64,000 bases of DNA from CAYRGQ01 sp964423925 (GTDB lineage: Bacteria; Bacteroidota; Bacteroidia; Sphingobacteriales; Sphingobacteriaceae), in NCBI GenBank assembly GCA_964423925.1, contig CAYRGQ010000003.1, forward strand, positions 1 to 64,000. Direction: 5' to 3'. Positions 25,651 to 33,921 of this stretch are shown here, piece after piece (the first letter of the stretch is position 1; each line of letters begins with the position of its first letter). The position numbers and the translations under genes are program-made. The notes below the pieces were generated by a model. That model worked only from the letters and a program-made list of their open reading frames with translations. It ran no database searches and was not told the DNA's origin.

Positions 25651-26364
25651 ATGCGTCTCCACACGGTCTCGACCATCCTCATTTTGCTCTTCAACTGCTG
25701 GCAGGCCCTAACGCAGGAAACACAGCGGGTTGAAAAGCTGCCCGTCAGGGCGTTCTCGGAAGCGATTGCGGCCACCGATAGCGCTGTCATCCTCGACGTA
25801 CGGACGCCCGAAGAGTTTGCGGACGGCCACTTGCCCGGTGCCCTCAACATCAATTGGAATGGCGACTCATTCGAGGAACACGTCGAGTTGCTAGACAAGT
25901 CTAGGCCTATTTACTTGTATTGCCGGAGCGGCGGTCGGAGCAACAGCGCAGCGGTCAAACTGCGTGAGTTGGGATTCAGCCAAGTCTTCGACATGCAAGG
26001 TGGCATAATGGCATGGCGTTCGGAGTCCCTTCCCGAAATCGGCAGCGCTCCGGTGGCGGAAGAAGGGATGGATATCGACGCATACAACAAAATCTTGCGT
26101 TCGCATGATCGGGTGCTGGTCGATTTCTACGCGAATTGGTGCCTGCCGTGTATTCAGATGGAGCCGTACCTGACGCGTATACAGCAGGATATGGGCGAAG
26201 ATATTACCGTTCTTCGTATCAATATTGACCAACACCCACTCATCGCACACGAACTGGGCGTGTCGGCGCTACCCGTATTGGTACTTTACGAAAACGCAAA
26301 CCGGACTTGGTCGCACCAAGGCTACCTCGACGAGGAAAGCATACGCGAACAACTTACCAAGTAG
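25651..26364 (+). CDS. Exported rhodanese-thioredoxin fusion protein
   Basis: The 237-aa protein begins with a signal peptide (about 1-21). A rhodanese domain (about 30-128) follows, with LDVRTPEEFADGHLPGA and the active-site loop YCRSGGRSNSA centred on Cys91. A thioredoxin domain (about 140-237) has the atypical site WCLPC at Cys164 and Cys167. Both catalytic cysteine centres are intact. The fusion suggests that a persulfide formed on the rhodanese Cys is resolved by the attached thioredoxin in the periplasm; that is inference. It is the third gene of the thioredoxin operon. Confidence 0.9.
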   Translation: MRLHTVSTILILLFNCWQALTQETQRVEKLPVRAFSEAIAATDSAVILDVRTPEEFADGHLPGALNINWNGDSFEEHVELLDKSRPIYLYCRSGGRSNSAAVKLRELGFSQVFDMQGGIMAWRSESLPEIGSAPVAEEGMDIDAYNKILRSHDRVLVDFYANWCLPCIQMEPYLTRIQQDMGEDITVLRINIDQHPLIAHELGVSALPVLVLYENANRTWSHQGYLDEESIREQLTK

Positions 26365-26379
26365 GCGGAAACTGTCCCA

Positions 26380-26802
26380 CTAACGGTCGGGGTTGACAGG
26401 CTCTTTAAAGGCCTCGGGTCGGTACCGGATACCGGGCGTTAGCCAGTACATCAGGATGACGCGCGAATATCGGTAGTTAAAGGGCGCGAGGAGGACGGAA
26501 GCAGCCAACGACACAGTCAAATACAACCAGAAGGAACTGTCGTTGCGCGTGATGAGATAGGTAAGTAAACAGGCGATTACGATCTCTGCCACCACCATGG
26601 CGTAGCTGACGAACATCGACACATAAAAGTGCCCAGGGCGCTGTTCGAACTTCAGCTGGCAGTGAGGGCAGAGTTCATTCATTTTCTGCACCTTGATTCC
26701 ATACGCACGACCGGAAAACATGGCGCCGGTCCGGCACCGCGGGCATAACGACTGCACTGCTGCTTGATATTCAGTTAATTCTTTTTTTGCCATTTTCTTC
26801 AC
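26380..26802 (-). CDS. DUF983 family membrane protein
   Basis: This 140-aa protein has two CxxC pairs near the N-terminus (LCPRCRTGAMF and LCPHCQLKFEQRPGHFY), which form a probable zinc ribbon, followed by two hydrophobic helices (about 62-84 and 90-112). This is the DUF983 arrangement. The function is unknown; some members lie near cytochrome oxidase genes. It overlaps the upstream AraC gene by four bases, so the two are coupled. Confidence 0.88.
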   Translation of the reverse strand: MKKMAKKELTEYQAAVQSLCPRCRTGAMFSGRAYGIKVQKMNELCPHCQLKFEQRPGHFYVSMFVSYAMVVAEIVIACLLTYLITRNDSSFWLYLTVSLAASVLLAPFNYRYSRVILMYWLTPGIRYRPEAFKEPVNPDR

Positions 26803-27674
26803 TGTATGTCTTTGTCGCGCCGAAACTCTTCCGGCGTTACGTGTATTGCCTTTTTGAAAAACTTGGTAAAATACGAGCTGTCATTAAACCCCAAGTAAGC
26901 AGCGATAGCCGACACGGGTTTGTCCGTGGCCACGAGCAGGCGCTTCGCTTCCAACAGCACGCGGTTGCGAATCACTTCCCCTGCCTGAATCCCTAGATAC
27001 TCCTTGCACAACGCGTTAAGGTGATTGGGCGTCACGAAAAGCATATCTGCATAGTCTTTTGGCAGGCGCATCGTGGTGTAGTGCTGTTCGATCAACTGTC
27101 GAAAATTGCGTAGCAACGTGTCGTTGTAGCCCGGCGCTCGTCCGCTGTCGTGCGGCGAGGCATATTGCCCACAAAGCATCAGCAAGTACAGCAGTGAGAG
27201 CCGCTCTTGATCCACGCCGGCGAGTCCGGCCTCCTCATACACCGACAACAGCCGCTCGCATACCTCCTGCACGAAGGCGCGCTCACTTTCCGGAATCTGG
27301 AGCACACATTGGTCGGCATGTCCGCTAAAAAACGAAAATCGGTCGAAAAAGGCCGGTCGCAGCAAGAGCGATTGGAAAAAGCTCTCCGTAAAGTTGACGA
27401 CGTAGCCCTCCACGTCCTGGCCGAATGCCCATTCATGAATCTGTCCGGGCGCCATGAAGTAGGCTTCCCATGCCTTAGCCTCAAAGCGCGAAAAATCGAT
27501 GCTATACGACCCCGAAGCACGCGTAAACACCACAAAGTGGTAAAAACTATGCCTATGGGGGAAAAACAAGTCGCGGTGCTTTTCCAAATACGAGGAAAAC
27601 CGACCGACCATCATGCCATCTTTCCGGTAATCGGCAAGCGATTTGGGATCTAATATGGGAATCTGCGCTTTCAA
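26799..27674 (-). CDS. AraC family transcriptional regulator
   Basis: The 291-aa protein has an N-terminal cupin-like sensing domain (about 25-140; PHRHSFYHFVVFT and YFMAPGQIHEWAF) and a C-terminal pair of helix-turn-helix motifs (about 195-288) including YADMLFVTPNHLNALCKEYLG and VSAIAAYLGFNDSSYFTKFFKKA. The ligand is unknown. The start is a TTG at 27674: the family-typical N-terminus IPILDPKSLADYRKDG depends on it, the first ATG comes 20 codons later, and a -7 box lies six bases upstream. It is co-transcribed with the DUF983 gene. Confidence 0.9.
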   Translation of the reverse strand: MKAQIPILDPKSLADYRKDGMMVGRFSSYLEKHRDLFFPHRHSFYHFVVFTRASGSYSIDFSRFEAKAWEAYFMAPGQIHEWAFGQDVEGYVVNFTESFFQSLLLRPAFFDRFSFFSGHADQCVLQIPESERAFVQEVCERLLSVYEEAGLAGVDQERLSLLYLLMLCGQYASPHDSGRAPGYNDTLLRNFRQLIEQHYTTMRLPKDYADMLFVTPNHLNALCKEYLGIQAGEVIRNRVLLEAKRLLVATDKPVSAIAAYLGFNDSSYFTKFFKKAIHVTPEEFRRDKDIQ

Positions 27675-27680
27675 CTCTTA

Positions 27681-27688
27681 CAAAGATA
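27681..27688 (-). promoter_or_regulatory. -7 box of the AraC-DUF983 operon
   Basis: TATCTTTG on the minus strand is an exact TAnnTTTG match, six bases before the TTG start at 27674. No -33 TTG is visible at the usual spacing. Confidence 0.45.
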
Positions 27689-27861
27689 CGGTAATACTTA
27701 CTTATACACGCGGTGTTTTACAGGGCTTTAATGGTACTTTTCATGGAACAGTGGTTTCTCATGCAGACAGCAAAGCAAGTGTCCGCATGATGAGGCTGCC
27801 CGTTTTGGGATTTTTATTAACAAAACATACCTTTATCCGGTAAACCCTAACTTCCCTTCCC

Positions 27862-29001
27862 ATGCGAATCCACTGTCTCGTCCTTTTGTTGCTCTGCTGT
27901 TCGGGGGCGCTTTGCGTTTACGCCCAGCCCGGACCCGCCCGCGCGCACGGCGTGCATATCGGCGTAATGGCTACCGGGCCACAAAACAGCATTACTGATG
28001 TGCACGGGGTACGGGTCGGGCATACTACTTTAATCGCGGGCGATGCCATCCGCACGGGTGTCACCGCCATCCTTCCCCATGCAGACAACCTTTTCAGGCA
28101 TAAGGTGCCGGCAGCCATTTATGTAGGCAATGGCTTCGGCAAATTGGCTGGTAGCACGCAGGTAGCCGAACTCGGTAACATCGAAAGCCCAATTATCCTG
28201 ACCAATACATTGAGCGTGGCCACTGCTATCGATGCGGTCATCACACATACGCTGGATCAGGCGGGCAACGAACAGGTACAGTCGGTAAATGCAGTCGTAG
28301 GCGAGACCAACGATGGTTACCTCAACGATATTCGGGGCAGGCACCTGCGCGCTGAACATGTATTGGATGCCATCGCGCAGGCGGATACGGTCCGACCCGC
28401 CGAAGGCAATGTGGGCGCGGGCACCGGAACGGTATGTTTCGGCTTCAAGGGCGGTATGGGCACGGCATCGCGCCGCCTCCCTCAAGCCTTAGGCGGCTAT
28501 ATGGTGGGTGTGCTCGTGCAGACCAACTTTGGGGGCGTGCTAGAAATTAACGGAGCACCAGTCGGCCGAGAACTGGGGCAATTTTCGTTTAATAATCACC
28601 TCCTAAACAACGTGGACGGCTCCTGCATGATTGTCGTGGCAACTGACGCCCCCCTAGATGCCCGCAACCTCGAGCGGCTGGCAACACGCGCCTTTATGGG
28701 CCTGGCTAAGACAGGAGGTATCGCGTCAAACGGCAGCGGTGACTACGTGATTGCGTTCTCCGCGGCGCCGGAGGCCCGAATCGCCCACGCACCTGCCGAA
28801 GGCCTGCTCCTACAACCCACACTGCCTAACGACCGCATGTCGCCACTTTTTATGGCGGCCATCGAAGCAACGGAAGAAGCAATTATAAATTCGCTATTTG
28901 CCGCCGAAACCATGACGGGCAGAGACGGCAACACCGTGGAGGCATTGCCGCTGCCACGCGTCCTTCCTGTGCTGCGCGCACACGGTGTGATCGTCGAGTA
29001 G
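27862..29001 (+). CDS. P1 family (DmpA/BapA-type) autoproteolytic peptidase
   Basis: This 379-aa protein has a signal peptide (about 1-21), so it is exported. It belongs to the P1 peptidases, N-terminal nucleophile enzymes that cut themselves to expose a Ser and act as D- or beta-aminopeptidases. Family landmarks are ITDVHGVRVGHTT near the start, GNVGAGTGTVCFGFKGGMG, and NVDGSCMIVVATDAPLD, where Ser254 after Gly should be the new N-terminus. Substrate preference cannot be read from the sequence. It stands alone, converging on the aminotransferase gene. Confidence 0.9.
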   Translation: MRIHCLVLLLLCCSGALCVYAQPGPARAHGVHIGVMATGPQNSITDVHGVRVGHTTLIAGDAIRTGVTAILPHADNLFRHKVPAAIYVGNGFGKLAGSTQVAELGNIESPIILTNTLSVATAIDAVITHTLDQAGNEQVQSVNAVVGETNDGYLNDIRGRHLRAEHVLDAIAQADTVRPAEGNVGAGTGTVCFGFKGGMGTASRRLPQALGGYMVGVLVQTNFGGVLEINGAPVGRELGQFSFNNHLLNNVDGSCMIVVATDAPLDARNLERLATRAFMGLAKTGGIASNGSGDYVIAFSAAPEARIAHAPAEGLLLQPTLPNDRMSPLFMAAIEATEEAIINSLFAAETMTGRDGNTVEALPLPRVLPVLRAHGVIVE

Positions 29002-29017
29002 CCCTTTTGGCTTACTC
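28996..29017. terminator. Possible hairpin between convergent genes
   Basis: GAGTAGCC (28996-29003) pairs with GGCTTACTC (29009-29017), with one bulged base, around a short loop that spans the peptidase stop codon. There is no T-run, so terminator function is doubtful. Confidence 0.3.
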
Positions 29018-29878
29018 CCTAAGCGACCGCACATGGTGCTCAAAGGCGTCCTGCAAACGGCGCGTAATCGGTCCGCTCCTTGACGTAGAAAACAGGGCTT
29101 CACCCGCCCGTACCAGGCGTCCGACGCCCCGAATTTGCGTCGTTGTCCCGGTGAGGAAAACCTCGTCAACCGCAGGCAGCTCCGAAAGGCGAACGGCATC
29201 TTCCCGTGCAGGAATACCCGTTGCGCGGCAAAGCTCGAGGACCACCGTACGTGTGATGCCCGGCAACACATGCGGTCCGAGAGGGTGCGTGTACACTACG
29301 CCGTCCCTGACGAAGAATACGTTCGTGTGTGATCCTTCGGTGAGCAATCCGTCACGAATCATAACATTCTCGTCGGCACCCGCCTCATGGGCGGCTTGGT
29401 TGGCCATCACATTCGCTAGGAGCGATATCGATTTGATGTGGCACTTGTGCCATCGTTCATCAGGCGACAGTATCACCGTGGCCAGTTTATCCCGAAAATC
29501 CTGAAACGAAAATGGATAGGTGTAGGCAATGACCGTCGGCGTGGCCGCAGCCGGAAACCGATGGGCCCGTGGTGCCACGCCCCGCGTTACCTGCAGATAC
29601 ACGCACCCGTCCCCAGCGGGTAAGCTTGTACGCGCCACGGCCTGCCGCGCCACATCGGCCAACGCGAAGGCATCAAAGGCGATGCCGGTCTCGTTCAGCC
29701 CGTCTTGCATGCGCTGGAGGTGCTCCGCCAACGCAAAAAGCTTGTTGTCGTAGACGGAGATGACCTCATAGATACCATCACCCAAAAGAAATCCGCGATC
29801 AAATACGGAGACCATCGCCTGCTGGTGCGGCCGCCATGTATCATTGATGTACACTTCACTCGGAAAGCCATTTTTCAT
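29012..29878 (-). CDS. Class IV PLP aminotransferase, probably D-amino acid aminotransferase
   Basis: This fold-type IV PLP enzyme is 288 aa. The N-terminal VYINDTWRPHQQAMVSVFDRGFLLGDGIYE region, VYLQVTRGVAPRAHRFP, the PLP-Lys segment HIKSISLLANVMANQAA and LTEGSHTNVFFV are typical. The RGVAPRAH segment favours D-amino acid aminotransferase (Dat) over the branched-chain enzyme, but the distinction is not certain. Dat makes D-Glu or D-Ala for peptidoglycan. I chose the ATG at 29878; the longer frame upstream lacks similarity. Confidence 0.85.
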   Translation of the reverse strand: MKNGFPSEVYINDTWRPHQQAMVSVFDRGFLLGDGIYEVISVYDNKLFALAEHLQRMQDGLNETGIAFDAFALADVARQAVARTSLPAGDGCVYLQVTRGVAPRAHRFPAAATPTVIAYTYPFSFQDFRDKLATVILSPDERWHKCHIKSISLLANVMANQAAHEAGADENVMIRDGLLTEGSHTNVFFVRDGVVYTHPLGPHVLPGITRTVVLELCRATGIPAREDAVRLSELPAVDEVFLTGTTTQIRGVGRLVRAGEALFSTSRSGPITRRLQDAFEHHVRSLRE

Positions 29879-30102
29879 GCTGCTGGATTTTAAGATTAAT
29901 GAGCAAGGGCGTCGGCTGGTCCGGTGCCTTTTGCCCAAACGAGTATACAGGTTTTTGCGGATTTGGGAAGAATAACTCAGTCTTTTTTGAGCGCAACGGA
30001 TAGGCGAGTCAGGCAAGCCAGTCGTTCCAACGCGAAATACCTTTTATGAGCCAAACAATCCCTTGGTTTTCTTGTTAGCAAATACACACTAAACGCAAGA
30101 CG

Positions 30103-30124
30103 ATGCCGTTCCTCCCGACGGCAT
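30103..30124 (+). other. Perfect hairpin before the flavoprotein gene
   Basis: ATGCCGT (30103-30109) pairs with ACGGCAT (30118-30124) around an 8-base loop, ending 18 bases before the ATG at 30143. Only two T follow, so it is not a clear terminator. It may affect translation initiation or be a binding palindrome. Confidence 0.3.
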
Positions 30125-30142
30125 TTCCAAAACATATAATGC

Positions 30143-31051
30143 ATGAACGACAATCAGGACTTTGACGTCATCATCGTGGGCGGAAGCTATGCGGGCCTAT
30201 CGGCGGCCATGGCTTTGGGCCGCTCGATGCGACGCACATTACTCATTGACAGCGGGTTGCCGTGCAACTGGCAGACACCGCATTCGCATAATTTCCTTAC
30301 GAACGATGGGGCTCCCCCCCGAGAAATCGCCGTTAAAGCCCGCGAGCAGGTGTTGAAATACGATACGGTTACCCTGGTCAACGACCTGGCGATAAGTGGC
30401 CAACGAACCCAAAGTGGTTTTGGCATTACGACAAAATCGGGCGGCGAGTTCCGAGCGAAAAAACTAATTTTCGCGACGGGAATAAAGGACGTCATGCCAG
30501 ATATCCCCGGCTTTTCCGCTTGTTGGGGCATTTCCGTTGTACATTGTCCCTATTGCCATGGCTATGAATTCCGCGACCGAAAAACTGCCGTTTTGTTAAA
30601 CGGAGAGAAGGCGATTCATATCACGGCACTGGTTCGCAACCTCAGCAAGGACCTCACCGTCCTAACTTCCGGAAAGGCGGAATTTACCGACGAAGAGACC
30701 GCCAAACTACAGCACTACGGCATACGCGTGGTAGAAAACGAGGTGGCGGCAATCCTGCATGAGGGCGGATACGTCACCCATGTCGAATTCAAGGACGGAA
30801 GTACGATGCCGTTTGATGCCGTATACGCGCCGCGTCCGTTCGACCAGCATTCGAACATACCCCTGGCGTTAGGTTGCGAACTGACCGAACATGGCTATAT
30901 TCGCGTGGACAGCGCACAAAAAACAACCGTGCACGGGGTATTTGCCTGTGGGGACAACTCGAACACCATGCGGTCGGTGTCGGCGGCCGTTTCTACAGGC
31001 GGGATAGCGGGAGCCGTGGTCAATCACGAACTGACGACTGAACAGTTTTAA
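30143..31051 (+). CDS. Thioredoxin-reductase-like FAD/NAD(P) oxidoreductase
   Basis: This 302-aa pyridine nucleotide-disulfide oxidoreductase has the low-molecular-weight thioredoxin reductase layout: FAD-binding VIIVGGSYAGLSAAMALG at the start, the redox motif HCPYCHGYE with Cys135 and Cys138, and the C-terminal HGVFACGDNS. The GxGxxG NADPH motif is poor (AVLLNGEKAIHIT), so the electron donor and partner are uncertain. Similar proteins act on small dithiols or as ferredoxin/thioredoxin-type reductases. The trx operon lies 4 kb away and is not obviously linked. Confidence 0.87.
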   Translation: MNDNQDFDVIIVGGSYAGLSAAMALGRSMRRTLLIDSGLPCNWQTPHSHNFLTNDGAPPREIAVKAREQVLKYDTVTLVNDLAISGQRTQSGFGITTKSGGEFRAKKLIFATGIKDVMPDIPGFSACWGISVVHCPYCHGYEFRDRKTAVLLNGEKAIHITALVRNLSKDLTVLTSGKAEFTDEETAKLQHYGIRVVENEVAAILHEGGYVTHVEFKDGSTMPFDAVYAPRPFDQHSNIPLALGCELTEHGYIRVDSAQKTTVHGVFACGDNSNTMRSVSAAVSTGGIAGAVVNHELTTEQF

Positions 31052-31101
31052 CCCGTCAAATAAACCTTACGGAAGAGTATGTCAACTAAATTGACACAGC
31101 G

Positions 31102-31460
31102 ATGCTAACGGACATCAGCCCGAAACTACCCATGCGAGATAAGGCGGTCACTCTAGCCTATTGTGTGAACATGCTCGGTTTCCGCCGGGTTATCGGAGCG
31201 GAGCATGCCGACTACCTGATGGTGGAAAAAGACAAAGTGCAGCTCCATTTCTTTCTGTTCGCGGGGCTGGATCCCTTAGCCAACTACGGGCAAGTTACCT
31301 GCGCACAGACAATATCGACACACTGTACCGGTCCCTATTGGAAAACAAAGTCGTCATCCATCCCGCCGGCTACCTGCAGACTAAACCGTGGGGACAGCGC
31401 GAGTTTGCGCTGCTTGACCCGGACCACAATTTACTGACGTTCGGGCAACGCATCGTCTGA
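31102..31460 (+). pseudogene. VOC/bleomycin-resistance-like protein with one-base frameshift
   Basis: A glyoxalase/VOC-fold protein is split over two frames. The first frame (from ATG 31102) gives LPMRDKAVTLAYCVNMLGF and HADYLMVEKDKVQLHFFLF and then turns to nonsense after ANYGQV. The -1 frame resumes with YLRTDNIDTLYRSLLENK and ends with FALLDPDHNLLTFGQ at 31460. One extra T in the TT at 31293-31294 restores a 119-aa protein. The fold supports a drug-binding or metalloenzyme role, such as bleomycin resistance. The break is either a recent mutation or a sequencing error. Confidence 0.75.
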
Positions 31461-31508
31461 CAACGCTAAAGAACCTCTTCCTAACTCGCCAACCCTTAAG
31501 TTAACGCC

Positions 31509-32081
31509 ATGGACGAAGCGCTCGTATTTTATCCGGAGAACCAAGCGATGTGGCGACAATGGCTCGCCGAAAACCATGTCGACCAACAGGCCGTGTGGGT
31601 AGTGTTTTACACAAAATCGTCCGGCAAGCCTTCTCTCACGTGGAGCGAGGCCGTTGATGTCGCATTGTGCTTCGGCTGGATCGACAGCAAGAAAATCAAA
31701 ATCGACCACGAAAGGTCGCACCAATTTTTCAGCAAACGAAAACCTAAGGGTACCTGGTCAAAGATCAATAAGGAAAAGATCGAGCGCCTTTCCGAGGCCG
31801 GCTTGATGACCCCGGCGGGCTTAAATTCCGTCGAAATAGCCAAAAAGAACGGCTCTTGGACGATCCTGGACGACGCGGAGGCGTTGATTATCCCGCGTGA
31901 CCTTGCGGAAGCCTTTAAAAAGCAACGCGGGGCAAAAGCGTATTTTCTCAGCCTCAGTAAAACGACCCGAAAGATGATGCTCACTTCCTTAGTTCTTGCG
32001 AAACGTCCCGAAACCCGGCAGAAACGCATCGAGGAAATCGCAGTCTTGGCGGGACAAAAGAAGAAGCCCAAACAATTTTGA
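31509..32081 (+). CDS. YdeI/OmpD-associated family protein
   Basis: This 190-aa protein of the YdeI family is annotated elsewhere as bacteriocin-protection or OmpD-associated, without a defined biochemical role. Signature segments are WRQWLAENH, VWVVFYTKSSGKPSLTWSEAVDVALCFGWIDS and FSKRKPKGTWSKINKEKIERL, then the C-terminal helical EAFKKQRGAKAYFLSLSKTTRK. It is soluble and lacks a signal peptide, so it is likely cytosolic. Confidence 0.88.
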   Translation: MDEALVFYPENQAMWRQWLAENHVDQQAVWVVFYTKSSGKPSLTWSEAVDVALCFGWIDSKKIKIDHERSHQFFSKRKPKGTWSKINKEKIERLSEAGLMTPAGLNSVEIAKKNGSWTILDDAEALIIPRDLAEAFKKQRGAKAYFLSLSKTTRKMMLTSLVLAKRPETRQKRIEEIAVLAGQKKKPKQF

Positions 32082-32161
32082 ATCAAGTCTACGTATCGCT
32101 TCCCGCCGAGGAGGCAAGCGCTTTTTTTCAGCCCGCTGTGCCGCATTGCGCAAATTTCACG

Positions 32162-32169
32162 TAAGTTTG
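32162..32169 (+). promoter_or_regulatory. -7 box upstream of rsmA
   Basis: TAAGTTTG matches TAnnTTTG exactly, 18 bases before the rsmA ATG. The nearest upstream TTG (32146-32148) is too close for a canonical -33 element. Confidence 0.45.
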
Positions 32170-32187
32170 CCACCAAACAAGACTTGA

Positions 32188-32976
32188 ATGGGTTCAGTTC
32201 GGGCAAAAAAACATCTAGGCCAGCATTTCCTGACGGATAAAAATACCGCATCGCGTATTGTGGCGGCGCTCCGGCCGGAGCTGCTGCGCTATGATACCGT
32301 GTTAGAGTTGGGACCTGGCATGGGCGTGCTGTCGGACTTTTTAGTCCAGGACGAACGGTTGCACACCTATCTAATCGACATCGATACCGAGTCCATCGCA
32401 TATTTGCAGGACCGATACCCGCAGCTGGGCGAGCGACTGATTAGCGGGGATTTCCTCGCGCTTCCCTTTGCAGATTACTTTGGCGACAGGCTCGGTCTTA
32501 TCGGCAATTTTCCTTACAATATCTCTTCGCAAATCTTGTTTAAGGTGCTGGAAGAACGCCATCGCGTGGTCGAGGTCGTTGGAATGTTTCAAAAGGAAGT
32601 GGCCGAACGGTGCGTCGCCCAGCCAGGGAGCAAAACCTACGGCATCTTGAGCGTGTTTGTCCAGGCGTATTTCGATGTCGAATACCTGTTTACGGTGAAG
32701 GCAGGAGCGTTCAATCCGCCGCCCAAGGTGCTGTCGGGCGTCATTCGTCTAACACGCAATACCGTTGCCAAATTGGACTGCGATGAGAAACTGTTTTGGC
32801 GCTTGGTCAAAGCCGCATTCAACCAGCGGCGCAAAACCTTGCGAAACGCCCTGTCTGCCGTGGTTTCCAAAGACCGCATGCCCGATTCGCCCTTGCTCGA
32901 CCTTCGCGCCGAGCGCCTCTGTGTCGCCGAATTCGTGGCGCTGACCAATGCCATTGACGAAAAATTAGCACAATAA
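32188..32976 (+). CDS. rsmA: 16S rRNA (A1518/A1519) dimethyladenosine transferase
   Basis: RsmA (KsgA) dimethylates two adjacent adenines in the helix 45 loop of 16S rRNA during 30S assembly; its absence gives kasugamycin resistance. Motifs visible over 262 aa include the N-terminal KKHLGQHFLTDKNTA, the SAM-binding VLELGPGMGVLSDFL, and the catalytic motif IGNFPYNISSQILFK, followed by FNQRRKTLRNAL in the C-terminal domain. The 2-hydroxyacid dehydrogenase gene follows after six bases, so the two are co-transcribed. Confidence 0.96.
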   Translation: MGSVRAKKHLGQHFLTDKNTASRIVAALRPELLRYDTVLELGPGMGVLSDFLVQDERLHTYLIDIDTESIAYLQDRYPQLGERLISGDFLALPFADYFGDRLGLIGNFPYNISSQILFKVLEERHRVVEVVGMFQKEVAERCVAQPGSKTYGILSVFVQAYFDVEYLFTVKAGAFNPPPKVLSGVIRLTRNTVAKLDCDEKLFWRLVKAAFNQRRKTLRNALSAVVSKDRMPDSPLLDLRAERLCVAEFVALTNAIDEKLAQ

Positions 32977-32982
32977 ACACTC

Positions 32983-33915
32983 ATGAAACTCCTGATCGTT
33001 GACGACATACACGCCGTATTTCTCGACCGCCTGACCGCGGAAGGCCTCACTTGCGAATACCGGCCGGACTTTGATAAAACGAACACCTTGGCAGTAATTA
33101 ACCAGTACCAAGGCTTGGTAATCCGTTCGAAGTTTCGGGTAGATCGCGATTTTATCGACCAATCGCCCACCTTGCGCTTCATCGCGCGGGGCGGTGCCGG
33201 AATGGACAACATCGACGAAGAATATGCCGCAGAAAAGGGCATTACGCTCCTAAACGCGCCCGAAGGGAACCGTGATGCCGTAGGCGAGCACCTTATTGGG
33301 ATGCTCCTATCGCTTATGAACAAGCTCGCTACCGCCGACCGGGAAGTACGCGACGGCTTATGGCGCCGCGAGGAGAACCGCGGTCTGGAGTTGGGTGGCC
33401 GCACCGTGGCCCTCATCGGCTATGGGAATAACGGTCGGGCCATGGCGCAGAAATTGTCTGGTTTTGGGGTAACCACGATTGCCTATGACAAATACAAAAC
33501 CGGGTTTTCGGATGCGTACGCCACGGAGGTAAGCATGGAGGAGGTGGTCAAACGGGCCGACGTGCTGAGCCTGCATATCCCCCTGACGCGCGAAACGCGC
33601 AACCTCGTTGATGCGGAGTACCTGTTCCATTTTCGCAAACCGATTTTCTTGCTAAACGGCGCCCGCGGCGAGATCGTGGATGTTCCGGCCGTACTCGATG
33701 CGATGGACAAGGGACGAATCCTCGGTGCGGCATTCGACGTTTTGCCCGTAGAAAAACAGCCGGCTTTGAAGGAAACGCCGTGGTTTGCACCCTTGGTCGC
33801 CAATAAGCGTGTGCTGCTGTCACCGCATGTGGCTGGTTGGAGCGTGGGAAGCTACTTCAAGATAGCCGACGTGCTAGCCAGCAAGGTGCTCGCTTTTGCG
33901 AAACAAGCGACGTAG
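32983..33915 (+). CDS. D-2-hydroxyacid dehydrogenase (phosphoglycerate dehydrogenase-like)
   Basis: This NAD-dependent D-isomer-specific 2-hydroxyacid dehydrogenase is 310 aa. The dinucleotide motif VALIGYGNNGRAMAQKL lies near residue 145. The catalytic residues are carried by RFIARGGAGMDNIDEEYA (substrate-side Arg region), NGARGEIVD (Arg) and LLSPHVAGWSVGS (His). Sequences like this are often called SerA-like, but there is no C-terminal ACT domain, and the substrate (3-phosphoglycerate or another hydroxyacid) is unclear. It is translated six bases after rsmA. Confidence 0.88.
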   Translation: MKLLIVDDIHAVFLDRLTAEGLTCEYRPDFDKTNTLAVINQYQGLVIRSKFRVDRDFIDQSPTLRFIARGGAGMDNIDEEYAAEKGITLLNAPEGNRDAVGEHLIGMLLSLMNKLATADREVRDGLWRREENRGLELGGRTVALIGYGNNGRAMAQKLSGFGVTTIAYDKYKTGFSDAYATEVSMEEVVKRADVLSLHIPLTRETRNLVDAEYLFHFRKPIFLLNGARGEIVDVPAVLDAMDKGRILGAAFDVLPVEKQPALKETPWFAPLVANKRVLLSPHVAGWSVGSYFKIADVLASKVLAFAKQAT

Positions 33916-33921
33916 CGCCCG

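Noticed and set aside
31607..32401. 264-aa frame antisense to ydeI-like and rsmA
   Set aside because: Shadow of two well-supported genes.
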